From: Dietzia aurantiaca
Lineage (GTDB): Bacteria > Actinomycetota > Actinomycetes > Mycobacteriales > Mycobacteriaceae
Assembly: GCF_021033825.1 (NCBI RefSeq)
Contig: NZ_JAIFXZ010000003.1
Location: 124,001 to 188,000 of the forward strand
Direction of reading: 5' to 3'
Length of the DNA stretch: 64,000 nt
A program made the translations under genes and the position numbers. Each line of letters begins with the position of its first letter. Position 1 is the first letter of the stretch. A model generated the notes under the pieces. It searched no databases. It was not told the origin of the DNA and saw nothing but the letters and a program-made list of their open reading frames with translations. Shown here in pieces: positions 55,974 to 63,413 of this stretch.

Positions 55974-57230
55974 TCAGCGGGCCGCGCGCCGGTAAACGGG
56001 CCGCGTCCCGTCCCCGAGATCCGGGTCGGGTAGTCGCCGGCCCGGGTCGGCCAGGCCCACCGTATGACCGTCCGCGGCCAGGCGGCGCATCCCGTCGAGC
56101 AGCATCCGGCGGGCGCTCGTGTTAACTGAGGGCACCCGGCTCAGGTCGATGGTCACCTCGCCCGGGCCGGGCGGGATCTCGGCGAGGCGGCGCAGGACGA
56201 GTTCGGCGCTGGCGAAGGTCATCGCGCCCTGCAGCCGGAACGTGCGCCGATCGGTGGCCTCGTCGTAACGCACCGAGCGGACCACCTCCACGTCGGTGAC
56301 CGCGGTGTTCATCAGGTGCAGGTCGAGGTCACGGGACATCCGCTCGAACGCACGCACCCCCTCGACGCTGTGCCCGTGTGCGTCCAACCGCGGGGAGAAC
56401 ACCCCGAGGCCCACCTGGGCGGGCAGCGCACCAAGGATCCCCCCCGACACCCCGCTCTTGGCCGGGATACCGACGGTCGACATCCAGTCTCCGGCCGCGT
56501 CGTACATGCCGCAGGTGGCCATAACTGCCAGCACCTGCCGGGCCACCTCGTCCGAGACCACTCGTTCGCGGGTGACTGGGTTGACTCCCCCGGTGGCGAG
56601 GGTCACCGCCATCACCGCGAGATCTCGGACTGTCACCGTGTAGGCGCACTGCCGGGTGTACCCGCGGACCGCTTCGTCCGGGTCTCCGTCGATGATCCCG
56701 CCGGCCCGCACCAGGTTTGCCATGGCACGGTTACGGAACGCGGTGCGCAGTTCTGAATCGAGGACCGTGATGTCCACGTCGAGCGGGCGGCCCGCGAACG
56801 CCGAGAGCCCCTCCTGGACCGCCGTGTCCCGCTCGATCTCGGTCGCGTCCAGCGGCCCGACCAGGGTGTGCGTGGTGATGGCGCCGATGTTGATCATCGG
56901 GTTCTCCGGGCGGCCGGTCTCCGGCTCCAGCGAGATTTCGTTGAACGCGTCGCCCGACGGTTCCACGCCCACCTTCTCCAGCACGCGCCTGATCCCGCGG
57001 TCACGCAGCGCGAGAGCGTAGATGAACGGCTTGCTCATCGACTGGATGGTGAACTTCGCGTCGGCGTCGCCGGCGGTGTAGACGACCCCGTCCAGGGTGC
57101 AGGCCGCCACGGCGAACCGATCTGGGTCGACAGCGGCGAGCTCGGGGATGTAATCGGCCAGTTGGCCGTCGTCACCTAGGGAGCAGGCGTCGCGGATCTC
57201 GAGCAGATATTCGGGTACCGGCGTCTTCAC
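55974..57230 (-). CDS. glsA: Glutaminase with C-terminal STAS domain
   Basis: A 418-residue cytoplasmic enzyme converting glutamine to glutamate and ammonia. The beta-lactamase-like fold shows the Ser-Lys pair in IQSMSKPF near residue 64, NPMINIGAI and the late KSGVSGGI. Residues after about 310 (FRLQGAMTFASAELVLRRL, VTIDLSRVPSVNTSARRML) form a STAS domain, an arrangement known in some actinobacterial glutaminases and probably regulatory. It is a single gene convergent with the monooxygenase. Confidence 0.93.
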   Translation of the reverse strand: MKTPVPEYLLEIRDACSLGDDGQLADYIPELAAVDPDRFAVAACTLDGVVYTAGDADAKFTIQSMSKPFIYALALRDRGIRRVLEKVGVEPSGDAFNEISLEPETGRPENPMINIGAITTHTLVGPLDATEIERDTAVQEGLSAFAGRPLDVDITVLDSELRTAFRNRAMANLVRAGGIIDGDPDEAVRGYTRQCAYTVTVRDLAVMAVTLATGGVNPVTRERVVSDEVARQVLAVMATCGMYDAAGDWMSTVGIPAKSGVSGGILGALPAQVGLGVFSPRLDAHGHSVEGVRAFERMSRDLDLHLMNTAVTDVEVVRSVRYDEATDRRTFRLQGAMTFASAELVLRRLAEIPPGPGEVTIDLSRVPSVNTSARRMLLDGMRRLAADGHTVGLADPGRRLPDPDLGDGTRPVYRRAAR

Positions 57231-57247
57231 GTCATCAGCGTGTCATG

Positions 57248-57291
57248 CCGGGGGCCCGGCGGCGGCGAGGACGCCGCCACAGGACCCCCGG
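57248..57291 (-). terminator. Two-tier hairpin after the cupin gene
   Basis: GGCGGCG/CGCCGCC (57261-57267, 57272-57278) makes an inner stem with a 4-base loop, and CCGGGGG/CCCCCGG (57248-57254, 57285-57291) an outer one. It lies 3' of the cupin gene on the minus strand, a good end for the molybdoenzyme gene block. Confidence 0.7.
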
Positions 57292-57309
57292 GTCAGGTGC
57301 GTGAGTCGA

Positions 57310-57717
57310 TCAGTGGTCGTGGTGGTCGTCGGCCTTGGTCGGGTGGACGGTGCCGTGAGCGTGCTCGGGCGGGGCGTAGAGCGAGTACACCTTGAGGTCC
57401 TCGTCGCCGATGTTGGTGACGTTGTGCCAGGAGCCGGCGGGCACGAGGATCACCCAGTCGTCGCCGACCTCACGCTCGAAGTCCAGCTGATCCTTCGCCG
57501 GGCCCATCTGCACGCGGCCCTTACCGGCCTCGACGCGCAGGAACTGATCGTGATCGTCGTGGACCTCCAGCCCGATGTCGTCACCCGGCTTGATGCTCAT
57601 CACCGTGAGCTGCATGTTCGATCCGGTCCACAGGGTGGTCCGGTAGTTGTCGTTCTCGAGGGTGGCCTCCTCGATGTCGACGACATACGGGTTCGGACCA
57701 TGATCGGTGGGGCTCAT
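57310..57717 (-). CDS. Cupin-domain protein
   Basis: A 135-residue single-cupin protein. Metal ligands are visible in VHDDHDQFLRVEAGKGRV (two His and a Glu in motif 1) and in PAGSWHNVTN (His of motif 2). The C-terminus is His/Asp-rich (ADDHHDH) and could bind metal. AGGACAGGAA precedes the ATG. It is 161 bases downstream of the molybdoenzyme genes on the same strand. Enzymatic or sugar-sensing roles are both possible. Confidence 0.82.
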   Translation of the reverse strand: MSPTDHGPNPYVVDIEEATLENDNYRTTLWTGSNMQLTVMSIKPGDDIGLEVHDDHDQFLRVEAGKGRVQMGPAKDQLDFEREVGDDWVILVPAGSWHNVTNIGDEDLKVYSLYAPPEHAHGTVHPTKADDHHDH

Positions 57718-57878
57718 CGCTGTTCCTGTCCTGTCGAGGGGAGCACATGGCAGCCGGTCGGCCACCACCGCCGGGTTCCGGCGACTCCCGCGCTTCTGTC
57801 CGGTTCCAGACTGCCCGAAACGACCCGTTTCCGTGGCCCCTACCGGTCGCGGGGTTGACAGCCGGGCACCGGGCCCGG

Positions 57879-58361
57879 TCAGGAGACCAGGATCTGCGTG
57901 GCGTGGGACTTGAGCTGTGCTTCCGCCCACTTGGCCTGGCGGTGGGTCTCCGGCTGGCACTCCTCGGCCAGCTCGAGCAGTCGCATGTGCCGCACCCCCT
58001 GGGCGGCCTGCGCGAGGAGCAACCAGTCCATCTGCACCCCGGAGGCGTCCACATACACGTTCCGCAGGTCCTCGAGCATGAGTAGCTCCGGCGCACGCAG
58101 CCGGCCGATCAACTCCGAGCCCTTCTCGCGGATTCGGGCGGCCGGCCCGGACTCCAGCCGGGGAGCCGGGTCGAGGTCGAGCCCGTAGTCGACGCCGACC
58201 TCCGCCATCCGCCGCAGGTGGCGGCGCGACCATTCGGCGATGTCCCGGGCGACGTGGTGGATCTCGTGGTCGACGGCGTGCCGCTCGGAGACCAGCAGAA
58301 GCTGCCGACCCAGCCGCACCTCGGAGTGGTGGAGTTCGTGCAGAACGGGTGCGAGTTTCAT
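57879..58361 (-). CDS. Small helical protein coupled to the molybdoenzyme gene
   Basis: A 160-residue, mostly helical protein rich in His, Glu and Arg. The first 60 residues contain ELHHSEVRL, ERHAVDHEIHHVARDIAEW and HLRRM, a spacing of Glu and His reminiscent of ferritin-like or hemerythrin-like bundles. I cannot assign a known family. It overlaps the molybdoenzyme stop by 4 bp (ATGA), so equimolar production is likely; it may be an electron-transfer subunit, a chaperone or a metal store. Confidence 0.65.
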   Translation of the reverse strand: MKLAPVLHELHHSEVRLGRQLLLVSERHAVDHEIHHVARDIAEWSRRHLRRMAEVGVDYGLDLDPAPRLESGPAARIREKGSELIGRLRAPELLMLEDLRNVYVDASGVQMDWLLLAQAAQGVRHMRLLELAEECQPETHRQAKWAEAQLKSHATQILVS

Positions 58362-60787
58362 CGCGCGCCTTCCTTCCTGGACTCCCGGTGCCCCGGCCCG
58401 TGGGCCTTTGCCGCAGTGGCCGAGTCCGCGACCCGCGTGATCCGGGCGGCCGCGGTCTTGAAGATCGGCTGCTTGGACACCGGGTCCCAGTCGGTGAGGG
58501 TGAGCTCGTTGGCGGCCCGACCGGCCGCGTCGTGAGCCGGGCCGTCGCCGGTCGGGGTGTCCCAGTAGCCGTAGTGGAACGGCAGGAACAGCACTCCGTC
58601 GCGGATGTCGGTGATCCGCACCGTCGCCCGGACGCGGCCGCGAGGGGTGGAGATCTCGGCGTAGTCGCCGGCGGTCAGCCCGGCGGCCGCGGCGTCGCCC
58701 GCGCTGATCTCCACCCACACCTCGGGCGCGGCGGCGTCGAGCTCCGGTGCCCGACCCGTCTTGGTGCGCGTGTGGAAGTGATAGAGCGTGCGTCCGGTGA
58801 TCAGATGCAGCGGGTGGTCGTCGTCAGGTCTCTCGTGCGCCGGGAGGTACGGCGCGCCCTTGAGCATCGCCCGTCCCTCCGGGTTGAACACCTTGTATTC
58901 CCGCGCGTTCTTCGGGGCGCCCGTGACCAGGTCGCGGCCGTAGTTCTCGCACACATCGGGGTGGGCCCAGAACCGGCCGTCGGTGTAGAGGCGTTCGGTC
59001 CCGTCCGGGTTCTCTTCGTTGCACGGCCACTGCACACCGGACTCGCCGCGCAGCTTGTCGTAGGTCAGGCCGGTGTAGTCGCACAGGCGCCCGCGGCTGC
59101 ACTCCTTCCAGGCGTCGAACGCCGACTCCGGATCGTGCCAGTGCACGAGCGGGCTGCCATCCTTGCCGCGCAGATCGAGGCGGCGGGCGTAGTCGAGGAA
59201 GATGTCCAGGTCGGCCCTGGCCTCACCGGGCGGCTCTACGGCCTTCTCGCACAGGTGCACGGTGCGGTCGACGTTGGTGAACGTGCCGGTCTTCTCCCCC
59301 CAGGTGGCGGCGGGCAGCACGACGTCGGCCAGCTGGGCGGTCTCGGTGAGGAAGATGTCCTGGACCACGAGCGTGAGCCGCTCCTGCGACAGGATCGAGC
59401 GGATCCGGTGCAGCTCGGGCAGCGACACCGCCGGGTTGGTCCCGCTCACCCACAGCAGTCGCAGCGAGCCGTCCTCGACGTAGCGCATCATCTGCATGGC
59501 GTGCGTTGGGGCGGTGTAGTGCGGGATCGCCATCGGGTCGACGTTCCACACCGACGCCAGGTCGTCGATGTGCGACGGGTTGGACCAGTTCCGGAAGCCC
59601 GCCAGGTCGCCGTCGGCGCCGCACTCGCGGGTGTTCTGCGCCGTGGGCTGGCCGTTCATCTGCAGCACGCCGCAGCCGGGCCTGCCCAGCATGCCGCGCA
59701 GGAGGTGGATGTTGTTGACCTGGATCGACGCCGCCGCGGCCTGATGCGACTGGTAGAAGCCCTGCAGCACGGTCGACATCAGCTTCTCCGCGCCCGCGAG
59801 CAGCCGCGCGGCCTCCCGGATCCGCCCGGCCGGGACGCCGCAGATCTCGGCGGCCCACTCGGGCGTGCAGTCGGCGACCTGCCCGGCCAGCGAGTCGTAG
59901 CCCACCGTGTGCGAGTCCACGTAGTCGCGGTCCACGGCGCCGGACTCGATGAGCTCGTGGATGAGCGCGTTCATCAGCGCCATGTTGGTGCCGGGCAGCG
60001 GCGCCAGGTGGAGGGTGGCGTGCGCGGCCACCGGGGTCCGGCGCGGGTCCACGCACAGGATCGCGGGTGGGTTGGGCCCGGCCAGCCGGTCGAGGATCCG
60101 CATCCACAGGACGCTCTGCGTCTCTGCCATGTTGTGGCCGTACAGGGCGATCACGTCGGCGTGGTCGATGTCGGTGTACGAGCCCGGTTGCCCGTCGCAG
60201 CCGAAGGAGGCCTTGAGCGCCGCGGCGGCGGTGGCCGTGCACAGCCGCGTGTTGCCGTCGACGTGGTTGGTGCCGATCCCGCCGTGGGCGATCACGCCCA
60301 GCGTGTAGTACTCCTCCGCGAACAGCTGGCCGCTGGTGTAGAAGCCGATCGCACTGGCCCCCTGCTCGTCCAGCAGCTCCCGCGTCCGGCCGACGACCCG
60401 ATCCATCGCGGTGTCCCAGTCCGTCTCGACCAGCTGGCCGTTCTCCCGCACCAGCGGCCGGGTCAGTCGGTCCGGCGAGGAGTTGGCCTGCCAGCCGTAG
60501 AGGTCCTTGACGCCCAGGCGACCGTGATTGACGCGGTCGCCGGCCCGCCCACGAACCCCCTGGATGCGTCCGTCGACCACCGCCATGTCCATCGCGTCGC
60601 CGTTGGAATGCAGGATGGAGGCGGTCCGGACCCAGCGGTCCACGGCCTCCTCGCGCACGCCGTCCGCCAGGTGGGTGTCCACGCGGACCGGCCAGTCCTC
60701 GCCGGGCCCGTAGGCGGTGCGCTCGCCCCACGGCTGATCGATCCGCGTGGGCCGTGGTGTGCTGCTGTCGGGATGTGCGGGGCTCAT
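58358..60787 (-). CDS. Molybdopterin oxidoreductase lacking N-terminal Fe-S cysteines
   Basis: An 809-residue cytoplasmic member of the DMSO-reductase/FdhF-NarB superfamily. Molybdopterin-dinucleotide blocks are clear: DWDTAMDRVVGRTREL, GNTRLCTATAAAALKASFG, ILCVDPRRTPVA, VVLPAATWGEKTGTFTNVDR and the C-terminal TGRTLYHFHTRTKTGR. Where relatives have a CxxC-type 4Fe-4S motif, this protein reads TASILHSNGDAMDMAV, with GRLGVKD in place of the usual RLCPKG, so all cluster cysteines are gone. ATG 60787 has GGGAGG upstream and overlaps the FAD-Rieske stop. The substrate is unknown; calling it a nitrate reductase is not supported. Confidence 0.88.
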   Translation of the reverse strand: MSPAHPDSSTPRPTRIDQPWGERTAYGPGEDWPVRVDTHLADGVREEAVDRWVRTASILHSNGDAMDMAVVDGRIQGVRGRAGDRVNHGRLGVKDLYGWQANSSPDRLTRPLVRENGQLVETDWDTAMDRVVGRTRELLDEQGASAIGFYTSGQLFAEEYYTLGVIAHGGIGTNHVDGNTRLCTATAAAALKASFGCDGQPGSYTDIDHADVIALYGHNMAETQSVLWMRILDRLAGPNPPAILCVDPRRTPVAAHATLHLAPLPGTNMALMNALIHELIESGAVDRDYVDSHTVGYDSLAGQVADCTPEWAAEICGVPAGRIREAARLLAGAEKLMSTVLQGFYQSHQAAAASIQVNNIHLLRGMLGRPGCGVLQMNGQPTAQNTRECGADGDLAGFRNWSNPSHIDDLASVWNVDPMAIPHYTAPTHAMQMMRYVEDGSLRLLWVSGTNPAVSLPELHRIRSILSQERLTLVVQDIFLTETAQLADVVLPAATWGEKTGTFTNVDRTVHLCEKAVEPPGEARADLDIFLDYARRLDLRGKDGSPLVHWHDPESAFDAWKECSRGRLCDYTGLTYDKLRGESGVQWPCNEENPDGTERLYTDGRFWAHPDVCENYGRDLVTGAPKNAREYKVFNPEGRAMLKGAPYLPAHERPDDDHPLHLITGRTLYHFHTRTKTGRAPELDAAAPEVWVEISAGDAAAAGLTAGDYAEISTPRGRVRATVRITDIRDGVLFLPFHYGYWDTPTGDGPAHDAAGRAANELTLTDWDPVSKQPIFKTAAARITRVADSATAAKAHGPGHRESRKEGAR

Positions 60788-62334
60788 CCCGTCCTCCCTT
60801 CGTGGTGGGCGTCGTACCTCGTGAGTCCGCGCGCGGCCGGCCCCTCGAGCAGCTCGCCGCACGCCGAGAAGCGCGACCCGTGCCACGGGCAGTCCCAGGA
60901 CCGCTCCGCTTCGTTCCAGCTCAGTACGGCTCCCAGGTGGGGGCACAGCAGTCCGACGCGGCAGGTCTCGTCGTCGTCGCCCCTGGCCTGGCCCATCGGC
61001 CGGATGCTCGGCCGTGGCGGCCGTACGACCGCCTGCGCCGCGGTCGCGGCGAGTTGCGCCGGTAGCCCCGCCGCGAGTGGTACCGCGCCGCGGACGGTGC
61101 CGGTGATCGTGGGCCGACCGAACGATGTACGCGGTTCGCGCCCCTCGAGGCGGTCGACCATGACCCCCGCGGCCGCGGGCGCCGCCGCCAGTCCCCACTT
61201 GCTGTAGCCGCCGGCGAAGTGGACCCGCCCGCGTCCCCACGGCAGTGGTCCGGAGCGGGGCAGCATCGTCACCGGGTGGTAGTCCTGCGCGGACCAGCCG
61301 TGCGTGAGGCGCGCGCCCGGGAAGTGCTTCTCCGCGTACTCGCGCAGGGAGTCGAGCTTGTCGGCGGTCCCGGCGGCCGAGCCGGTGCGGTGGCCGTTGC
61401 CGCCGACGAGCAGCACCTCGCCGCCCGCGGCCGGGACCGCGCGCAGCGACCGCGCCGGGCTCTCGACGGAGACGTACATGCCCCCCGGTAGCCCTCCCGG
61501 GTAGTCGAAGGCGCACAGGTAGGAGCGTTCGGCCTCCATCGTCGCCACGGACGGGCCGCGGTCGAGCGCCGGCGTCGCCGTGGCCAGTACCACGTCGCGC
61601 GCGGTGAGGGTGGAGCGGCGGGTGGCGCCGCGCGCGGTCGTGGTGTCCGAGGCGTCGGAGGTGTCGACGACGACATCGCCCGCCACCGCGTCGACGGTCA
61701 CGTCGACGAACGCCTCGTCCCCGCTGCCCCGCGCATCGAGGCCGGTGACGCGCGCGCCCTCCACGATCCGCACGCCGAGCGCCTCGACCGCCCGAACCAG
61801 CGCGGCCAGCGCCTCGGCGGGGTCGAACTGCAGCTGCTCCGGCAGCTCGACCGCCGTCTTGGCGGGGAACGGCACGTCGATCCGGTCGTACCACCGCGCG
61901 GGCAGCCCCAGGTCGCGAAGGGTCCGCATCTCCTGGCCCAGCGCGGACCCGCCTAGCAGGCCGCGCGAGAACGTCACCGCCCGCGGGCGCTGCACGGCCA
62001 CGTCGTGGGTCTCGCAGAACTCTGCCCACCAGTCGAGGCCGTACTGGTTGGCGTCGGCGTAGGCGCGGGCGGTGTCCAGGCCGTGGCGTGACCGGATGGC
62101 GGAGAGCCGCGTGCCCTGCAGCACCGACACCTTGGCCGTGGTCGCCCCGCTGGCGCCCGCGCCGACGGTCCGCGCTTCGAGCACCACCACCGAGTGGCCG
62201 CGCGCCGCCGCCATGAGCGCGGTGATCAGGCCGGTGAAGCCCGCGCCCGCGACCACCAGGTCGACATGCTCGTCGGCGGGGATGTCGACTGCGGGGACGT
62301 CGATGGTGCTGCGCTGCCAGTACGAAGTGCCCAT
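60784..62334 (-). CDS. FAD oxidoreductase fused to a Rieske domain
   Basis: A 516-residue two-domain enzyme. Residues 1-390 are a DAO-type FAD oxidoreductase (VAGAGFTGLITALMAAARGH, later GRVHFAGGYSKWGL). The last 75 residues are a Rieske 2Fe-2S domain with ligands in CPHLG and CPWHGSRF. Such fusions pass electrons between flavin and an Fe-S centre. It is first in the operon and overlaps the molybdoenzyme gene (ATGA). It could supply the Fe-S centre the molybdoenzyme lacks (inference). Confidence 0.88.
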   Translation of the reverse strand: MGTSYWQRSTIDVPAVDIPADEHVDLVVAGAGFTGLITALMAAARGHSVVVLEARTVGAGASGATTAKVSVLQGTRLSAIRSRHGLDTARAYADANQYGLDWWAEFCETHDVAVQRPRAVTFSRGLLGGSALGQEMRTLRDLGLPARWYDRIDVPFPAKTAVELPEQLQFDPAEALAALVRAVEALGVRIVEGARVTGLDARGSGDEAFVDVTVDAVAGDVVVDTSDASDTTTARGATRRSTLTARDVVLATATPALDRGPSVATMEAERSYLCAFDYPGGLPGGMYVSVESPARSLRAVPAAGGEVLLVGGNGHRTGSAAGTADKLDSLREYAEKHFPGARLTHGWSAQDYHPVTMLPRSGPLPWGRGRVHFAGGYSKWGLAAAPAAAGVMVDRLEGREPRTSFGRPTITGTVRGAVPLAAGLPAQLAATAAQAVVRPPRPSIRPMGQARGDDDETCRVGLLCPHLGAVLSWNEAERSWDCPWHGSRFSACGELLEGPAARGLTRYDAHHEGRTG

Positions 62335-62439
62335 GGTGGCTTACCGTAGGACTGCCCAACCGCTGACGCATCCGCTCGACTTCCACCCCGGGACCGGACC
62401 AGGGCATTGCGGTCGTCGCACGACGATGTTGGCACAGTG

Positions 62440-62458
62440 TTAGGTGAGGCTTACCATA
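62440..62458. promoter_or_regulatory. IdeR/DtxR iron box with leaderless promoter
   Basis: TTAGGTGAGGCTTACCATA fits the 19-bp iron-box consensus at 17 positions by my count. It contains a TACCAT -10-like hexamer (62453-62458) ending five bases before GTG 62464, so bound regulator would cover the promoter of the following gene. Confidence 0.85.
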
Positions 62459-62463
62459 ACGAC

Positions 62464-63408
62464 GTGGATGGTGACCAGAACGACGACGACAACCCCGGCG
62501 CGTTCGGCGACAGCGGCCGGTTCGGGGCCGTGAGCCGGGGTGGCCGGGAGATCAACTGGCCGACCGTCCTGGTCTCCGGAGCGGTGGCCGCGATCGTCTC
62601 CTCGCTGTTCCTGGCCCTGGGAGTGGCCGGCCTTCACCGCAGCGATGCCCCGCCGGCCGAGATCGTGGTGGCCGTGGACCCGCGAGGGTCGGTGAGTGTC
62701 GACGGCCAGACCGTGGTGGACGGCGATGCGGCGGCGTTGTCGTCGTCGTCAGGCCTTCCGCCCGGCACCACGGCTACGGGCACCCCCACGGCTGCCCCGG
62801 CCGCGCCGGCCGAGGACGGCGGTGGACTGTCCCCCGCCACCGGCGCCGCCCCCGCGCCCTCGTCGGTTCCCACGCCCGGCGGCAGCCCCGCGGCCGTCGG
62901 TGACGCGGCTCAGGACGGCCGCTCGCAGGATGAGGCGCCTGCAGTTCAGGAGCAGGGCGAGGCGCGCGCCGCGGACGCAGGGCCCGCCGCAGGAGAGCGC
63001 GTGACCGGCTGGACGCCGCCCGGCCCACTGCCCGCCGATTTCGCGGTGACCACCGCCGACCCGACGCTCGACGACCTCAACGCGATCGTCCACCTGCTCG
63101 TGGCCACGCCCGCCGACGACGCCGCCAAGGCCCGCAACCTCGAGGCCGGCGCAGACGGGGTCGTGGTGCCGAAGACCGTCTACAACCTGGGGATCTTCCG
63201 CGCCCCGCAGGGCTGGAAGCGCATCACCGGGCCCGTCGAGCGCTCCGGCGACACCATCACCGCCACACTGCACAGCGAGTCCGCGGGGCGACCCAGCATC
63301 CGCACACGGGTGGTGTTCGTCCAGCGCGACGGCAACTGGAAACTGTCGACGCAGTCGGTGTGCGAGGGCGTGCGGACCGTCGGGTTGCCCGTCGCGTGCG
63401 GGGGCTGA
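62464..63408 (+). CDS. Membrane-anchored protein with MTB12-like C-terminal domain
   Basis: A 314-residue protein: acidic cytoplasmic head, one membrane helix (WPTVLVSGAVAAIVSSLFLA), a long Ala/Pro/Ser/Gly linker and a C-terminal domain (TLDDLNAIVHLLVATPADDA, VVFVQRDGNWKLSTQSVCEG) resembling the low-molecular-weight antigen MTB12/CFP-2 family. GTG 62464 is chosen because the iron box occupies the upstream frame. Two copies of the GTTGTCGTCGTCG motif, in opposite orientation, encode NDDDN and ALSSSS. The ABC ATPase gene follows after five bases, so the pair may act together in iron-linked export or envelope work. Confidence 0.78.
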   Translation: MDGDQNDDDNPGAFGDSGRFGAVSRGGREINWPTVLVSGAVAAIVSSLFLALGVAGLHRSDAPPAEIVVAVDPRGSVSVDGQTVVDGDAAALSSSSGLPPGTTATGTPTAAPAAPAEDGGGLSPATGAAPAPSSVPTPGGSPAAVGDAAQDGRSQDEAPAVQEQGEARAADAGPAAGERVTGWTPPGPLPADFAVTTADPTLDDLNAIVHLLVATPADDAAKARNLEAGADGVVVPKTVYNLGIFRAPQGWKRITGPVERSGDTITATLHSESAGRPSIRTRVVFVQRDGNWKLSTQSVCEGVRTVGLPVACGG

Positions 63409-63413
63409 GCGCG

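Noticed and set aside
58358-60787. Assignment as assimilatory nitrate reductase or formate dehydrogenase
   Set aside because: Fe-S cysteines are absent and no nitrate, nitrite or formate gene is nearby. The superfamily is clear but the substrate is not.
58349-61207. 952-codon plus-strand frame opposite the molybdoenzyme
   Set aside because: It is low-complexity Arg/Val/Gly-rich antisense of a well-recognised enzyme and starts inside another gene.
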